A stretch of 64,000 nucleotides of DNA, from assembly GCA_016700175.1 (NCBI GenBank), contig CP065003.1, positions 2,614,001-2,678,000 of the forward strand. The letters run 5' to 3'. Positions 1 through 9,962 of this stretch are shown here, in pieces. The notes under the pieces were generated by a model. It searched no databases and was not told the origin of the DNA. It saw only the letters and a list, made by a program, of their open reading frames with translations. The first letter of the stretch is position 1; the number at the start of each line of letters is the position of its first letter. The translations under genes were made by a program, and so were the position numbers. The DNA comes from Acidobacteriota bacterium (GTDB lineage Bacteria; Acidobacteriota; Blastocatellia; Pyrinomonadales; Pyrinomonadaceae).

Positions 1-2796
1 TCCTATTCGCCGGACGGATCTCAGATCGCTTACATGCCTTTGTCCCCCGCGTTCAACCAGTGGAAGTTCTACCGGGGCGGGCGCACGACAAAGGTCTGGA
101 TCGGCAATCTTTCGGACTCGGCTGTAACAGAGATCCCGCGCGAGAATTCGAACGACTTCTCGCCGGTCTGGATCGGAAACAAGATCTACTTTCTCTCCGA
201 CCGAAACAACCGCAGCGTCACTCTTTATTCCTACGACACAGCGACCAAGCGAGTGAAGGAAGAGGTGCGCAATACAGGGCTCGATATCAAAGCCGTTTCA
301 GGCGGACCGGACGGCATCGTCTATGAGCAGTTCGGCGGGATCTACACTTTCGATCCTGCATCCGGCCGTTCCCAGAAAGTGAATATCACCCTGCGCGGAG
401 ACTTCCCCGAAGTAAGGCCCAGGTACGAAAGGGTCGCGAGCAGGATCAGCGCTGCTGCGATCTCTCCGAACGGCGCACGCGCGGTCTTCGAAGCCCGAGG
501 CGAGATCCTTACCGTTCCCGCCGAAAAGGGCGACGCGAGGAATCTGACGGCCTCGTCGAACATTGCGGAGCGCGATCCGGCGTGGTCGCCGGACGGAAAA
601 TGGATCGCCTATTTCTCGGACGAATCAGGCGAATACGCGCTTCACTTAAGGGACCAGTCGGGAATGGGCGAGGTGAAGAAGGTCTCGCTCGGGAACCCTT
701 CGTCGTACTTCTACTCGCCACGCTTCTCACCCGACAGCAAGAAGTTGCTCTTTACGGACAAACGCCTGAACGTCTGGTATCTCGATATCGAGTCCGGGAA
801 GATGACCAAGGTCGACACGAACACCTACGAGAACCCGTTCACGGTGCTCGATCCTTCCTGGTCGCCCGACAGCAAGTGGATCGTCTACACGAAACAGCTC
901 CGCAACAGGCTCGGGGCCGTGCACGTTTACTCGCTTGAGACCGGTAAGAGCACGAGGCTCAGCGACGGCCTTTCCGATGCCCGCTACGCGGCGTTCGACG
1001 GAAGCGGCAAGTACATCTATTTCACCGCCTCCACCGACAACGGCCCGACGACCGGCTGGCTCGATATGTCGAGCTACCCTTTCAACACGACCCGCAGCGT
1101 TTACGCGATCGTTCTCGCCCGCGACGAGGAGTCGCCTCTGAAACCCGAGAGCGACGAGGAAAAGGTGAAGGAACCGGAGGGCGAGAAGAAGGAAGGCGCG
1201 GAGAAAAAGCCGGACGAGAAGAAACCCGAAGGGCCGGTCGTGAAGATCGATTTCGAAGGCATCGACCAGAGGATCGTCGATCTGCCGCTCGCGAACAGGA
1301 ATTACGTCGCGCTGGTCGCGGGGAAGGCCGGCAGCTTTTTCCTTCTCGAATCGGTTCCGCCGAGCGGAACTTCCTCAAGGCCTCAGCCGGGAGCGACGCT
1401 TCACAGGTTCAGCTTCGACAAGCGAGAGGCGACGAAGGTCGCCGACGGCGTTAACCTGTTCGACGTTTCCGCGAACGGCGAGAAGATGCTCGTCGGACTG
1501 GGGCCTGGACGAGTAGTGATCGCGAACGCGGCGGCGCCCCTGAAGCCCGGTGAGGGCGCTTTGAACCTGGGCCAGATGGAGGTCTATGTCGATCCGCGCG
1601 CCGAGTGGCGGCAGATGTACGAAGAGGCGTGGCGCATTCAGCGCGATTTCTTCTATGATCCGAACCTGCACGGGCTCGATTACGAAGCGACGAAGGCGAA
1701 ATACAGGCCGTTCGTCGAAGGCATAATGACGCGCGCCGACCTGAACTACCTGTTCCAGGAAATGCTCGGCAATATGACCGTCGGCCACCACAACTCCGGC
1801 GGAGGCGACCAGCCGAACCCGACGACCTATAACGTCGGCTTGCTCGGCGCCGATTACTCGATCGAGAACGGGCGATACCGGTTCAAGAAGATCTTCAACG
1901 GCGAGAACTGGAATCCGGGCCTCAACGCGCCTCTTACGCGGCCCGGGCTGAATGTGAAGGAAGGCGAGTACCTGCTCGCGGTCAACGGCAGGAACCTGAC
2001 CGGGTCGGACAACATCTTCGCGTTCTTCGAGCAGACCGCCGGACGTCAGACCGTGATCAAGGTCGGTCCGAATCCTGACGCGAGCGGATCGCGCGACATC
2101 ACCGTGGTTCCTGTCGGGAACGATTCAGGGCTGAGGCGGCTGGACTGGATCGAGGGCAACCGACGCAAGGTCGACGAGCTCAGCAAGGGCACGCTCGGGT
2201 ACGTTTATCTTCCGAACACGGGCGGCGCCGGATACACGAACTTCAACCGCTATTACTTCGCGCAGATCGACAAGCAGGGCGCGGTCATCGACGAGCGTTT
2301 CAACGGCGGAGGCTCGGCGGCTGATTATATGATCGAGTATATGAGGCGTCCGCTCTGGAACTACTGGTCGACGCGCGAGGGCGAGGACTTCACGACGCCC
2401 GTCGGCGCGATCTACGGTCCGAAGACGATGATCATCAACGAGTACGCCGGCAGCGGCGGAGACCTTCTCCCGTGGCTGTTCCGCGAGGCGAAGATCGGGC
2501 CTCTCGTCGGCACCCGAACGTGGGGCGGCCTCGTCGGGATCTACTCGTATCCCCAGCTGATCGACGGCGGATCGGTGACGGCTCCTCGTGTCGCGATGCG
2601 CAACCGCCAGGGCGAGCTCGATGTAGAGAACAAGGGCGTCGCGCCGGACATCGAGGTCGATCTGGACCCGAGAATGTGGCGTATGGGAAGGGATCTCCAG
2701 CTCGAAAGGGCTGTCGAGATAACGATGGAGGCGGTAAGGAAGAACCCGCAGACGAAACCGAAGAACGGGGCGTTTCCCAATTACCGAAGACCGTAA
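1..2796 (+). CDS. Tricorn-type protease (S41 family), 5' end outside window
   Basis: The frame is already open at base 1 and encodes a beta-propeller blade (SPDGSQIAY), so the true start lies upstream. Counting from the ATG at 34, residues 1-500 hold WD40-like/TolB-type propeller blades with repeated SPDG/SPDSK motifs, broken by a Glu/Lys/Pro-rich linker (about 364-400). A tricorn C1-like region follows (about 515-600, with VGHHNS near 583-588), then a PDZ-like segment (about 600-695) and the C2 catalytic domain. The probable nucleophile is S807 in AGSGGD, followed by WGGLVGI and ENKGVAPDI, where E865 is a candidate relay residue. Tricorn homologues degrade peptides released by other proteases. 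No signal peptide can be judged because the N-terminus is missing. The family call is solid; the substrate is unknown. Confidence 0.9.
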   Translation, partial: SYSPDGSQIAYMPLSPAFNQWKFYRGGRTTKVWIGNLSDSAVTEIPRENSNDFSPVWIGNKIYFLSDRNNRSVTLYSYDTATKRVKEEVRNTGLDIKAVSGGPDGIVYEQFGGIYTFDPASGRSQKVNITLRGDFPEVRPRYERVASRISAAAISPNGARAVFEARGEILTVPAEKGDARNLTASSNIAERDPAWSPDGKWIAYFSDESGEYALHLRDQSGMGEVKKVSLGNPSSYFYSPRFSPDSKKLLFTDKRLNVWYLDIESGKMTKVDTNTYENPFTVLDPSWSPDSKWIVYTKQLRNRLGAVHVYSLETGKSTRLSDGLSDARYAAFDGSGKYIYFTASTDNGPTTGWLDMSSYPFNTTRSVYAIVLARDEESPLKPESDEEKVKEPEGEKKEGAEKKPDEKKPEGPVVKIDFEGIDQRIVDLPLANRNYVALVAGKAGSFFLLESVPPSGTSSRPQPGATLHRFSFDKREATKVADGVNLFDVSANGEKMLVGLGPGRVVIANAAAPLKPGEGALNLGQMEVYVDPRAEWRQMYEEAWRIQRDFFYDPNLHGLDYEATKAKYRPFVEGIMTRADLNYLFQEMLGNMTVGHHNSGGGDQPNPTTYNVGLLGADYSIENGRYRFKKIFNGENWNPGLNAPLTRPGLNVKEGEYLLAVNGRNLTGSDNIFAFFEQTAGRQTVIKVGPNPDASGSRDITVVPVGNDSGLRRLDWIEGNRRKVDELSKGTLGYVYLPNTGGAGYTNFNRYYFAQIDKQGAVIDERFNGGGSAADYMIEYMRRPLWNYWSTREGEDFTTPVGAIYGPKTMIINEYAGSGGDLLPWLFREAKIGPLVGTRTWGGLVGIYSYPQLIDGGSVTAPRVAMRNRQGELDVENKGVAPDIEVDLDPRMWRMGRDLQLERAVEITMEAVRKNPQTKPKNGAFPNYRRP

Positions 2797-2800
2797 AAGG

Positions 2801-2990
2801 AACAGGGATGAAGGGGATCAAGGGGATGTCTCTATTGAAAATGGAGAATTGAAAATTGATAAGTGGATGTTCCGGGCTCTTATGGAAAGTGGCAAGAAAA
2901 GAACATCCAATTAGTCAAACGGGGTTGGTACCCAAACTCTCAATTCTCAATCATCCATTCTCAATCCCTTTCATCCCCTTGATCCCTGTT
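2801..2990. repeat. 190-bp palindromic element, copy A
   Basis: The left end reads AACAGGGATGAAGGGGAT, and the right end is its imperfect inverse (CATCCCCTTGATCCCTGTT). Inner arms (GGAGAATTGAAAATTG and CTCAATTCTCAATC) are also inverted. A second copy of exactly the same length lies at 6381-6570. No coding capacity is seen. The first two bases of the stop codon of the minus-strand gene ending at 2989 are the last two bases of the element. Confidence 0.8.
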
Positions 2991-4662
2991 AATTCTCTTC
3001 TTTCCTCGGAAGGGGATATTTCTTGAACTTCTCGACACTGATCTCCGCCATCAGCCTCAGGTCGCGGCGCTGGATCCCCTGCGAGATCGTGTACGCCTGG
3101 TCGGGGTCTTTTTCGGCGAGAGGGTCCAACATTTGTGTCACCGCCGTTCCCGCAGTCAGAAGCACGCCGCTGACGTAATCCATTCTGGCCTTCAGTTGAT
3201 CATCTTCTTTCAGATCCGGCCCGGGAAGCCGGTTCATGGCGGCTACCGCCTCACGTGCGACCCCGAAAATGTCTTCGTCCTTAAGCTCCGCGGACAGTTC
3301 AGTCGCCTTCGCGTATTGGGCTACGAGCTCGGCGTTCCCTTCTGACCGCCTGAGCTGCTGCAGGCCGCGCCTCAAATACTCCGCAGCCTTATCCGTCGGC
3401 TGATCCTCAGCAAGTTTTGCCGCAACCTTGAGGCAGACATCGGCGCGATCGAACGGCTCGTCAAGGCGATCGATCAGGTAATCGATGACCTCCAGGTTTC
3501 GAGACTTCAGTGCCCGGTTCACGACCTGATATCTCAAGAAGAACGGCCGCCAGCTCCGAACGGAAACCTCGTCGTCGAGCGTGAACGCGGCATCGATGGC
3601 CAGGCGAAACCTGCCTTCGAAAAGAGCGATTGAAGATGCGGTTGTGATCAGTCGCCGCTTCACGACTTCGTCTTCTACACCTTCGGCCTCCGCGATCATC
3701 GCCTTCACTTTGTCTTCACTGGACTCGATCCTGTCGAAGATCTCCTTCAACTTCGCTTCGGTCGCCGACTGACTTGCACGGAGCGTCTGGATTATCGAAT
3801 TCGCTTCATCCAGAGCTGCGGGCATTTCTTCCTCGATCTTACGAACGCAGGCTTGAAGGATCTGAGAGGCCCACTTCGTGAACGAGTCGTTCGAACGGTC
3901 CGCCAAAGCACGCCTACCGAGATTCAGCGCGAGTGTAAGCATCCGTGTGCGAAGTCCGGCTCCGGGCTCAGCAATCATAAATTGCAGTGAGAGGAAGTAG
4001 AGGTGGCGGTCCGGGCTCAAGGTGCTGAGCCGGGACTCGTAGTATCTAAGGGCCGCATCAAGCACGGCATCGGCGAGGATCGGGTCCCTCTGGCGAAGTT
4101 TCCCGACGAAAATATGAACGCCGGTCGGCATCGTCCCTGAGCGTATTTCCTCGATGACCTTTGCTGTGACGCGGGTGGGGTCTTCGGATTCTTCCAGCTC
4201 GTTGCTCCGGGCGAAGGATTTGGCGTAGCCTTCCACCGGGTACTCGGTCTCAAGCGCGTCCGCCTTCTGTTTGTCGATCTTCCTGATAAGAGCGACGGCC
4301 TGCGTCCTGTTGTACCCGAATGCGCTGCGAGGAAAGCTCTCTGCATTCCTCACCGTCTCGTCAAGACACGATTTCGCGAAGTCGAAGGCGTAGGGGTGCA
4401 GGTCATCGGGACCGGATTCTACAAGGAACCGGATCACCTCGATCCTTGCCATGCACCGCATCGGCGCGTCGTCAAGGGATTTGATCTTCGAATCTAAGAG
4501 GATCAGCGAGAGGGCGCGCTGGCGGTTCTGGTATTCCTCGGTGGCTTTTGAGTCTTTGTCTCCCTGAGCGAGTAACGGCAAGGAAAGCGCCACAAGACAA
4601 GTGATAAACAGAAAAATCCTGGGAAGTCGTGGTATTCGATTCATATATCTCTTGAACCCCAT
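2989..4662 (-). CDS. Secreted protein of unknown function, paralog A
   Basis: I do not recognise the family. A signal peptide is clear (basic start, then a hydrophobic run ending near LLAQG). The mature part is helical and charged without obvious catalytic motifs, and may be a TPR-like repeat protein. It is a tandem paralog of the next gene upstream. The two share a nearly identical block just after the signal peptide (EYQNRQRALSLILLDSKIK, then LDDAPMRC) and a matching tail (AEISVEKFKKYPLP), while the middle has diverged strongly. The chosen ATG directly follows the paralog's TAA; a second ATG at 4644 also gives a good signal peptide and cannot be excluded. The two genes are probably co-transcribed. 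Confidence 0.72.
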   Translation of the reverse strand: MGFKRYMNRIPRLPRIFLFITCLVALSLPLLAQGDKDSKATEEYQNRQRALSLILLDSKIKSLDDAPMRCMARIEVIRFLVESGPDDLHPYAFDFAKSCLDETVRNAESFPRSAFGYNRTQAVALIRKIDKQKADALETEYPVEGYAKSFARSNELEESEDPTRVTAKVIEEIRSGTMPTGVHIFVGKLRQRDPILADAVLDAALRYYESRLSTLSPDRHLYFLSLQFMIAEPGAGLRTRMLTLALNLGRRALADRSNDSFTKWASQILQACVRKIEEEMPAALDEANSIIQTLRASQSATEAKLKEIFDRIESSEDKVKAMIAEAEGVEDEVVKRRLITTASSIALFEGRFRLAIDAAFTLDDEVSVRSWRPFFLRYQVVNRALKSRNLEVIDYLIDRLDEPFDRADVCLKVAAKLAEDQPTDKAAEYLRRGLQQLRRSEGNAELVAQYAKATELSAELKDEDIFGVAREAVAAMNRLPGPDLKEDDQLKARMDYVSGVLLTAGTAVTQMLDPLAEKDPDQAYTISQGIQRRDLRLMAEISVEKFKKYPLPRKEEN

Positions 4663-6318
4663 TTATCCCTGATAGTCTTCAACTTTAGGGAGCGGATACT
4701 TCCTGAACTTCTCAACGCTGATCTCCGCGATCAAACGAAGGTCCTTCCGATCAATGCCCCGGGCGTACATACCCGCCAGTTCCACGTCGGCTTCGGCGAG
4801 CCGCGCAAACGCGACAGCGATGTTATGTCCGCTTCCGTAGAGCACCTTCTGGATATATTCGCGGTGACCTTCTGAGCCTCTGATAACGTCAGCCGGAGCG
4901 CTCGGCAATCCGTTTGTGTTCTTCACGATCAGACCGGCGATCCGTTCCATATTCTCCTTGTCAACCCTGCTTGCGAGCAGAACGCCCTGCGAAAGAAGGT
5001 TCAGCTTGTAGGCAGATGGATCCACTTTCTCGAGCAGCTCCAGAGCATCGTCGAGATATTTCCGGGCGGAGGAGGGGTCTTCCCTTCCGGCAATATGGTG
5101 GCCGATCAATAGCACTGCCTCTGCTTTATCAACATCCTGCTCAAGGCGGCTGATCGCATAATTGGCTCCTCTCAAATCGTCTACTTTGATCGCGTTCGGG
5201 ACTATGCTCTGCTTAATGAAGTACGGTCTTGGGTCATACGACTTTGATACTTGCTTTACATTCATTATCGAATCGACTGCGATCACGAACTTCTTCTCGC
5301 GAACCGCGATATAAGCGGCCCTCTGCCAGAGTTGATTAGCGAAGCCCTCAGATTCCGCGTTTTTCGCTTCCTCTATCGTCTGGGCTAGTTTGTCGTCGCT
5401 TCGCCCGATGCGGTCGTTGATCTCCTGAAGCGCTCGCTCCCAATCTGTCTGTCGGGCGTCCAACGTCGCCTTCAGCGCGAGGGCCGTGTCAGCAAGTTCA
5501 GGCGCCACCGACTGGAAATGCGGCAATGCCACCTGAAGCAGATTCCTCGAGAGATTTCTAACGAACTGGTTTTCCGGATTCTGCAGCGACAACGAAGACA
5601 GCTTCACGACGAGGCGAAGGAATCGCTTCTTCATCTCAACCGGAGTTGCGTCCGAGAGATATTCATGTGGTACGAAGCTGAGCGTGTTCTCGAACTCGAA
5701 GTTGCTTCCGCGGGATTCATAAACCAACAGAAGCTGAGACATGATCTCCAACGCCCTACCCGGATCTCGCTCCCTCAACTTGGAAATGATGATGGAGGTG
5801 CTCACTGGAATCTCGCCGGACCGCAATCTCGCGAGCAGACGATTGAAGGGTCCTTCCACATCACCGCCATAAAGCACGTCGCTTTCGTCGGCAACTGCGA
5901 GTTCCTCGTTGTGAAAATCCGCTAGCTTTTCAAGGCGCCTGGCATCGTCGGGTGTATACTTTCGGACCGCCCTTAGCAATCTTGCCTTGAGCCAGGTCTT
6001 GGTCGTGGAATCGAACTCCTCCGGCCACCGCCGGATGTCCTCCAGACAGGCTTCACCGGACGAGATCGCGTGTTCTTTGAGGTCGGGCACTCTTTGTTCC
6101 AACACCGACTCTACAAGGTGTATCCGGGCAAGGCACCGCATCGGCGCGTCGTCGAGGGATTTGATCTTCGAATCGAGAAGGATCAGCGAGAGGGCACGCT
6201 GGCGGTTCTGGTATTCCTCGGCGGCTTTTGAGTCTCTCTCTTTCTGGGCGGAGGTCCCGGCGGACAGAGTAACGAGCAGGAGGGAGAGAAAGACGAGTTG
6301 GAATTTCTTGAGTCTCAT
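4663..6318 (-). CDS. Secreted protein of unknown function, paralog B
   Basis: This is the upstream member of the paralog pair. The ATG at 6318 is preferred over the in-frame TTG 15 bases upstream because it opens a standard signal peptide (RLKKF, then a hydrophobic stretch ending GTSAQ). After the cleavage region it carries the same conserved block as its neighbour (EYQNRQRALSLILLDSKIK, DDAPMRCLARI) and ends in AEISVEKFRKYPLP. The rest is alpha-helical and charged with no motif I can name. It abuts the next gene with no gap, so translational coupling is likely. The 190-bp element lies about 60 bases upstream. Confidence 0.72.
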   Translation of the reverse strand: MRLKKFQLVFLSLLLVTLSAGTSAQKERDSKAAEEYQNRQRALSLILLDSKIKSLDDAPMRCLARIHLVESVLEQRVPDLKEHAISSGEACLEDIRRWPEEFDSTTKTWLKARLLRAVRKYTPDDARRLEKLADFHNEELAVADESDVLYGGDVEGPFNRLLARLRSGEIPVSTSIIISKLRERDPGRALEIMSQLLLVYESRGSNFEFENTLSFVPHEYLSDATPVEMKKRFLRLVVKLSSLSLQNPENQFVRNLSRNLLQVALPHFQSVAPELADTALALKATLDARQTDWERALQEINDRIGRSDDKLAQTIEEAKNAESEGFANQLWQRAAYIAVREKKFVIAVDSIMNVKQVSKSYDPRPYFIKQSIVPNAIKVDDLRGANYAISRLEQDVDKAEAVLLIGHHIAGREDPSSARKYLDDALELLEKVDPSAYKLNLLSQGVLLASRVDKENMERIAGLIVKNTNGLPSAPADVIRGSEGHREYIQKVLYGSGHNIAVAFARLAEADVELAGMYARGIDRKDLRLIAEISVEKFRKYPLPKVEDYQG

Positions 6319-6380
6319 TGCGGGTTCTCGCAAGAATAACCCAAACGATGAGAGTCACAAAGGATTTTCGGGAGAGAACG

Positions 6381-6570
6381 AACAGGGATGAAGGGGATCA
6401 AGGGGATGGCTCTATTGAGAATGGAGAATTGAAAATTGAGAAGTGGATGTTCCGGACCCTCTTGAAAAGTGGTAAGAAAAGGACATCCAGTTAGTCAACC
6501 GGGGTTCGTACCTAAACTCTCAATTCTCAATTATCCATTCACAATCCCCTTCATCCCCTTTATCCCTGTT
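6381..6570. repeat. 190-bp palindromic element, copy B
   Basis: Same length, ends and inner arms as the copy at 2801-2990 (left AACAGGGATGAAGGGGAT, right end CCCCTTTATCCCTGTT). It lies between the metalloprotease 3' end and paralog B. As in copy A, its last two bases form part of the TAA stop of the minus-strand gene on its right. Confidence 0.8.
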
Positions 6571-9070
6571 AATTACCAATAGGGTCGCCCGGGGGTTCCG
6601 GCAGCGGGTTCGTCGACCTCCTCGGCGTGTCCGGCCTCTCCAGGAATCGCGTGATGTCGTCGATCGTCATCCTGTAATGCGCTCCGTTCTCTGCGTTCGC
6701 CGTCCTGCCCTTCAGGTTCGCGAGCAGATCGCGCAGAGCATCCGTGGCGATCGCGCGAACCTCGTGCCTCGCCGAGGCGTTCCCCGCCAGCTCCATCAGT
6801 TTCATCACCACGACAGACTGCACCGCGCGCTCGATCGCTGCGTGATACCGGTTCGCTGAGTAAGGCTTTCGCCACGTCGCGGCAATGATCGAATCGGTTA
6901 CTTCCTTGAATCCCGGATACCCGGCGTCCCTCGCGTTGAACTCGACCAGCCTCGCCGCGCGGTTCGGCTGAAGAAGCCCGCTCAGAGTGAAGTCCGCCGC
7001 GATCTCCGCCGCTCCGATCGGATCGAACGTCGGCGACGTGCGTTTGGGGAAGTTCTCCGACCTGCCCGAATAGAATCCGTACGGAGTCGGAGGAAGCAGG
7101 CGCAGGATGGTCTCCGGCAGCGCTAGTTCCTCGCTTGAGATCGTTTTCAGAGCCTCCGCGAGCGCCGACCTCTGGCGGTCGGCGGGAACGATCTCGTAAA
7201 CGCGCGAAGGCTCGGCGCCCGAAGGCTTCCTGACTGCGTACGTGTAATAAACGCCTCCGAGCGATTTGGTCGCCGCCGTCAGCTGGTACCGGTGATGGAG
7301 GTAAAGCGGCAGGAGCTTCAGCTCGAGATTCGCGAGCGGCTCGTTGTTCTCGACGTTCGAGATCCCGAACTTCGAAAGTCCTATCCGCCTGACATTCATC
7401 TCGTGAGAGAGGTTCGCTATCGGGTCCGCGCCGTTGTCCCACAGGTTCGCCAGCGGATGCGCGGCGCTTGCCGGCCTCGTGTCTGAATCCGAAATGAAGA
7501 GCATCCCCGCCGCGATCCCTTCGCTGACGATACCCTCGAGCTCCGCCGGCTCATCGGTTCCCTCGTCGAAAACCGAATATGCGAATTTCACCGAGAACTT
7601 GTCGAACTCGCCGATCCCCGTGTCGTACGCGTCCGAAAAATCGAGCTCGCCGTTGACGATCTTGATCAAAGGCGCCGGATAATCCATCACCGAAGCGCGG
7701 CCATACGTGCTCGCGGCGAAGTTGTGCGCAAAGCCCAGCGTGTGTCCGACCTCGTGAGCCGAAAGCTGGCGGATCCTCGCCGCGGCGAGCTCCGCCGCGT
7801 CCGTTTTCGACTGCGCGCCCAGAAGGTAATCGACGTCCGGCAGCATCGCGAAATCGCACGCCGAGTTCGGATCAGTCGCGTACTGCGGCGCGAGCCCCGA
7901 AGCGATCAGGAAGTCCTGCCTCGCTCTTTGCGAATCGAGCGTCACGTCGCCCTTGATGATCTCGCCCGTGCGCGGATCGACGACGCTGCTTCCGTAAGCC
8001 CAGCCTCGCGTTGAGCGGTGGACCCAGTTGATGACGTTGTAGCGGACGTCCTGCGGATCCGCGTCGTCGGGAAGGACCTTTACCTGGAACGCGTTCCTGT
8101 ATCCGGCGGCCTCGAATGCCTGGTTCCACCATTGAGCGCCCTCGATCAGGGCGTCGCGGATGACCTTCGGCGCGCCGTTGTCGACGTAATACACGATCGG
8201 CTCGACCGGCTCGGAAACGTCCGCGGAGATGTCCTTCGGAAACAGCCTGTGGCGGATGATCCAGCGTTTTTCGAGGTTCTCGCTGATGTCCGTCGCGTAA
8301 TCGTAGAAGCTGATCGGGATAGCGCTGACGCGCGGATCGAACTCGCGCGGGACATATCCGGCGTCCGGAAGCTCGACAAGCGAATGCCTCTCGCGGACCG
8401 TGACCGCCTCGCCGCTCGGAGCCGTCTGCCGGATCAAACGCCCCGGATCGCCCCTCGTCACAAGCGTCAGAGTAACCTCGACCTCCGTGTTCTTCGGAAA
8501 CCCCTTCGTCCGCGGCATATAGAAAGCGCTGCGGCTTTCGTCCAGCGAGTAACTGCCCTGGTCCGTCTGCCGGAGCCGGTCGGCGACCCCGTGCGCGTCG
8601 CGGACGAAGAAATCGGTCGCGTCGACGACGATCCTTCCGCCCGATTCTCCCGCGATCTTGAATCCCCAGATCACGGATTTCGCGAACGATTCCTCGACGG
8701 CCTTCCGTTCGGCGGGATTGTCGCTCAGCGCCCGGAAGTCGTAGTTGGGCTGTACGAGGAGGACCTTGTTGCCCGCCCGCTCGAAATAGACCACGCGCGT
8801 CTGGCCGAGCTGGCCCCGGTCGAGCCCGATCGGGTTCGACCCGACCCCGGTCGCGAGTGAGATCTGGTACAGGAACTCCTCGCCGAGCCGCGAGACCTCC
8901 ATAAGCATCCTGCCGTTGTTCGGGTCGTACCAGAGCGGCACGAAGCCCTCGATCTTCTGAAGGCCTTTCGTCAGTTCGTCGACGGTCTTTGGCGAACGCT
9001 TGTCGTCCTGCGGGAAGGCGGTGAAAACCAGTGCCAGAAGGCACACGGTAAGCAAACTGATTCTTTTCAT
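6569..9070 (-). CDS. Secreted zinc-dependent metalloprotease (DUF5117/DUF5118 type)
   Basis: The product is an 833-residue exported protein with the zincin signature HEVGHTLGFAHN: H439, E440, H443 and H449 supply the zinc ligands and general base of the extended HExxHxxGxxH motif. A lipid- or Sec-type leader opens the protein (MKRISLLTVCLLALVFTAF). The N-terminal half resembles the DUF5117/DUF5118 region found before this zincin domain in Bacteroidetes and Acidobacteria (LWYDPNNGRMLMEVSRLG, then RGQLGQTRVVYFER). The ATG at 9070 is preferred over a TTG five codons upstream, which would put charged residues ahead of the signal peptide. The probable site of action is the periplasm or cell exterior; the substrate is unknown. 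Confidence 0.88.
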   Translation of the reverse strand: MKRISLLTVCLLALVFTAFPQDDKRSPKTVDELTKGLQKIEGFVPLWYDPNNGRMLMEVSRLGEEFLYQISLATGVGSNPIGLDRGQLGQTRVVYFERAGNKVLLVQPNYDFRALSDNPAERKAVEESFAKSVIWGFKIAGESGGRIVVDATDFFVRDAHGVADRLRQTDQGSYSLDESRSAFYMPRTKGFPKNTEVEVTLTLVTRGDPGRLIRQTAPSGEAVTVRERHSLVELPDAGYVPREFDPRVSAIPISFYDYATDISENLEKRWIIRHRLFPKDISADVSEPVEPIVYYVDNGAPKVIRDALIEGAQWWNQAFEAAGYRNAFQVKVLPDDADPQDVRYNVINWVHRSTRGWAYGSSVVDPRTGEIIKGDVTLDSQRARQDFLIASGLAPQYATDPNSACDFAMLPDVDYLLGAQSKTDAAELAAARIRQLSAHEVGHTLGFAHNFAASTYGRASVMDYPAPLIKIVNGELDFSDAYDTGIGEFDKFSVKFAYSVFDEGTDEPAELEGIVSEGIAAGMLFISDSDTRPASAAHPLANLWDNGADPIANLSHEMNVRRIGLSKFGISNVENNEPLANLELKLLPLYLHHRYQLTAATKSLGGVYYTYAVRKPSGAEPSRVYEIVPADRQRSALAEALKTISSEELALPETILRLLPPTPYGFYSGRSENFPKRTSPTFDPIGAAEIAADFTLSGLLQPNRAARLVEFNARDAGYPGFKEVTDSIIAATWRKPYSANRYHAAIERAVQSVVVMKLMELAGNASARHEVRAIATDALRDLLANLKGRTANAENGAHYRMTIDDITRFLERPDTPRRSTNPLPEPPGDPIGN

Positions 9071-9962
9071 ATCTGAGTTTTCCAAGAGGGGATTTACCGG
9101 GAGAAGTTAACACTTTTTCCAGGTCACGGCGAATCCACGTACCCTTTCAGTAGTCGCAACGCGACGGCCTGCCTTTAGCCGGAGGTGGAACCGCAGACGT
9201 AGCCCCGGAAGACGGCGCCCCACACGCGCGAAGGCCGCTTCAGCGGCGGAAGAAGATCTAACCGCAGAGCCGCAAAGGCACAAAGTACTCAAGGCTGAAA
9301 AACACGTTCAGAGTTCAAGCTTAAGCTTGGTTCTTGTCCGATAAGCTTCAGCTTGTCGGGAATCAACTGCAGAGCACGTTAAGAGCGCAGAGGTATTCTT
9401 GAATGCGGCTCCCATGCGCCTGAGTATCGTGGGAGATGCGGATCTGCGACGGAATATTCTGCGGTGCACGTATTCGCGACGCGTCCCGTAGGGACAGCCG
9501 TATCTTAGCCCCGGTCTTCAGACCGGGGTACGACGCACCCTCCAAAGACTGTAAGCCGCGTAGCGGCGGCAGAGATCAGTACCCGGAGCGTCAGCGACGG
9601 GCATAACGGAACGCCCGCGTCCCGCGGGCATTGAGCGCATCGCGCGAACAACCGGAAGCATTTAACCGCAGAGCACGCAGAGAATGCGGGGATTTCTAAA
9701 CGCAAAGGCCGCGAAGGCCGCGACGGGTTTTTCACCGCAGAGCGCACAGTGAGCGCAAAGAAGAACCAATCGACGATAGCCTCATTGATCAATGAGCACT
9801 GACCACTGACCATTGAAGAGCCCTGTCCGTCGCCTTCAGCGACGCTGACGTCAATCCCGCCTTACCCCGGGTTGCACTCGGGGCTATAATGCTGGTCGCT
9901 TTCGGCGTCGCTCCTTAGGCAGAACTGGCCGATGGAAGGGCATACGAAACGAATGGGGTCAG
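9071..9962. other. Gene-free gap made of several repeat families
   Basis: No credible gene is visible. The stretch holds CCGCAGAGC/GCAAAGG word repeats (about 9258-9290 and 9663-9760), a hairpin CCGATAAGCTTCAGCTTGTCGG (about 9338-9359), a two-hairpin REP (9483-9528), a solo hairpin with a GTA loop near 9553, and a TTCA-loop hairpin near 9830. Short reading frames here translate the repeats and are not supported. Confidence 0.7.
9483..9528 (+). repeat. Two-hairpin REP element, copy 1
   Basis: Hairpin A is GTCCC-GTA-GGGAC, followed by the spacer AGCCGTATCTTAG and hairpin B CCCCGGTC-TTCA-GACCGGGG. The same order, spacer and loops recur at 26259-26303, 26486-26510 (split by the IS), 28239-28283 and 28341-28385 (inverted), and 30147-30191, with different but still complementary stems. 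Confidence 0.8.

Noticed and set aside
7872..9113. Long antisense reading frame over the metalloprotease gene
   Set aside because: It is a GC-codon shadow: low-complexity Arg/Gly/Asp translation, no motif, fully inside a gene with clear zincin motifs.
9505..9813. 102-codon minus-strand frame
   Set aside because: It translates CGCAGAGC/GCAAAGG and REP repeats; no independent support.
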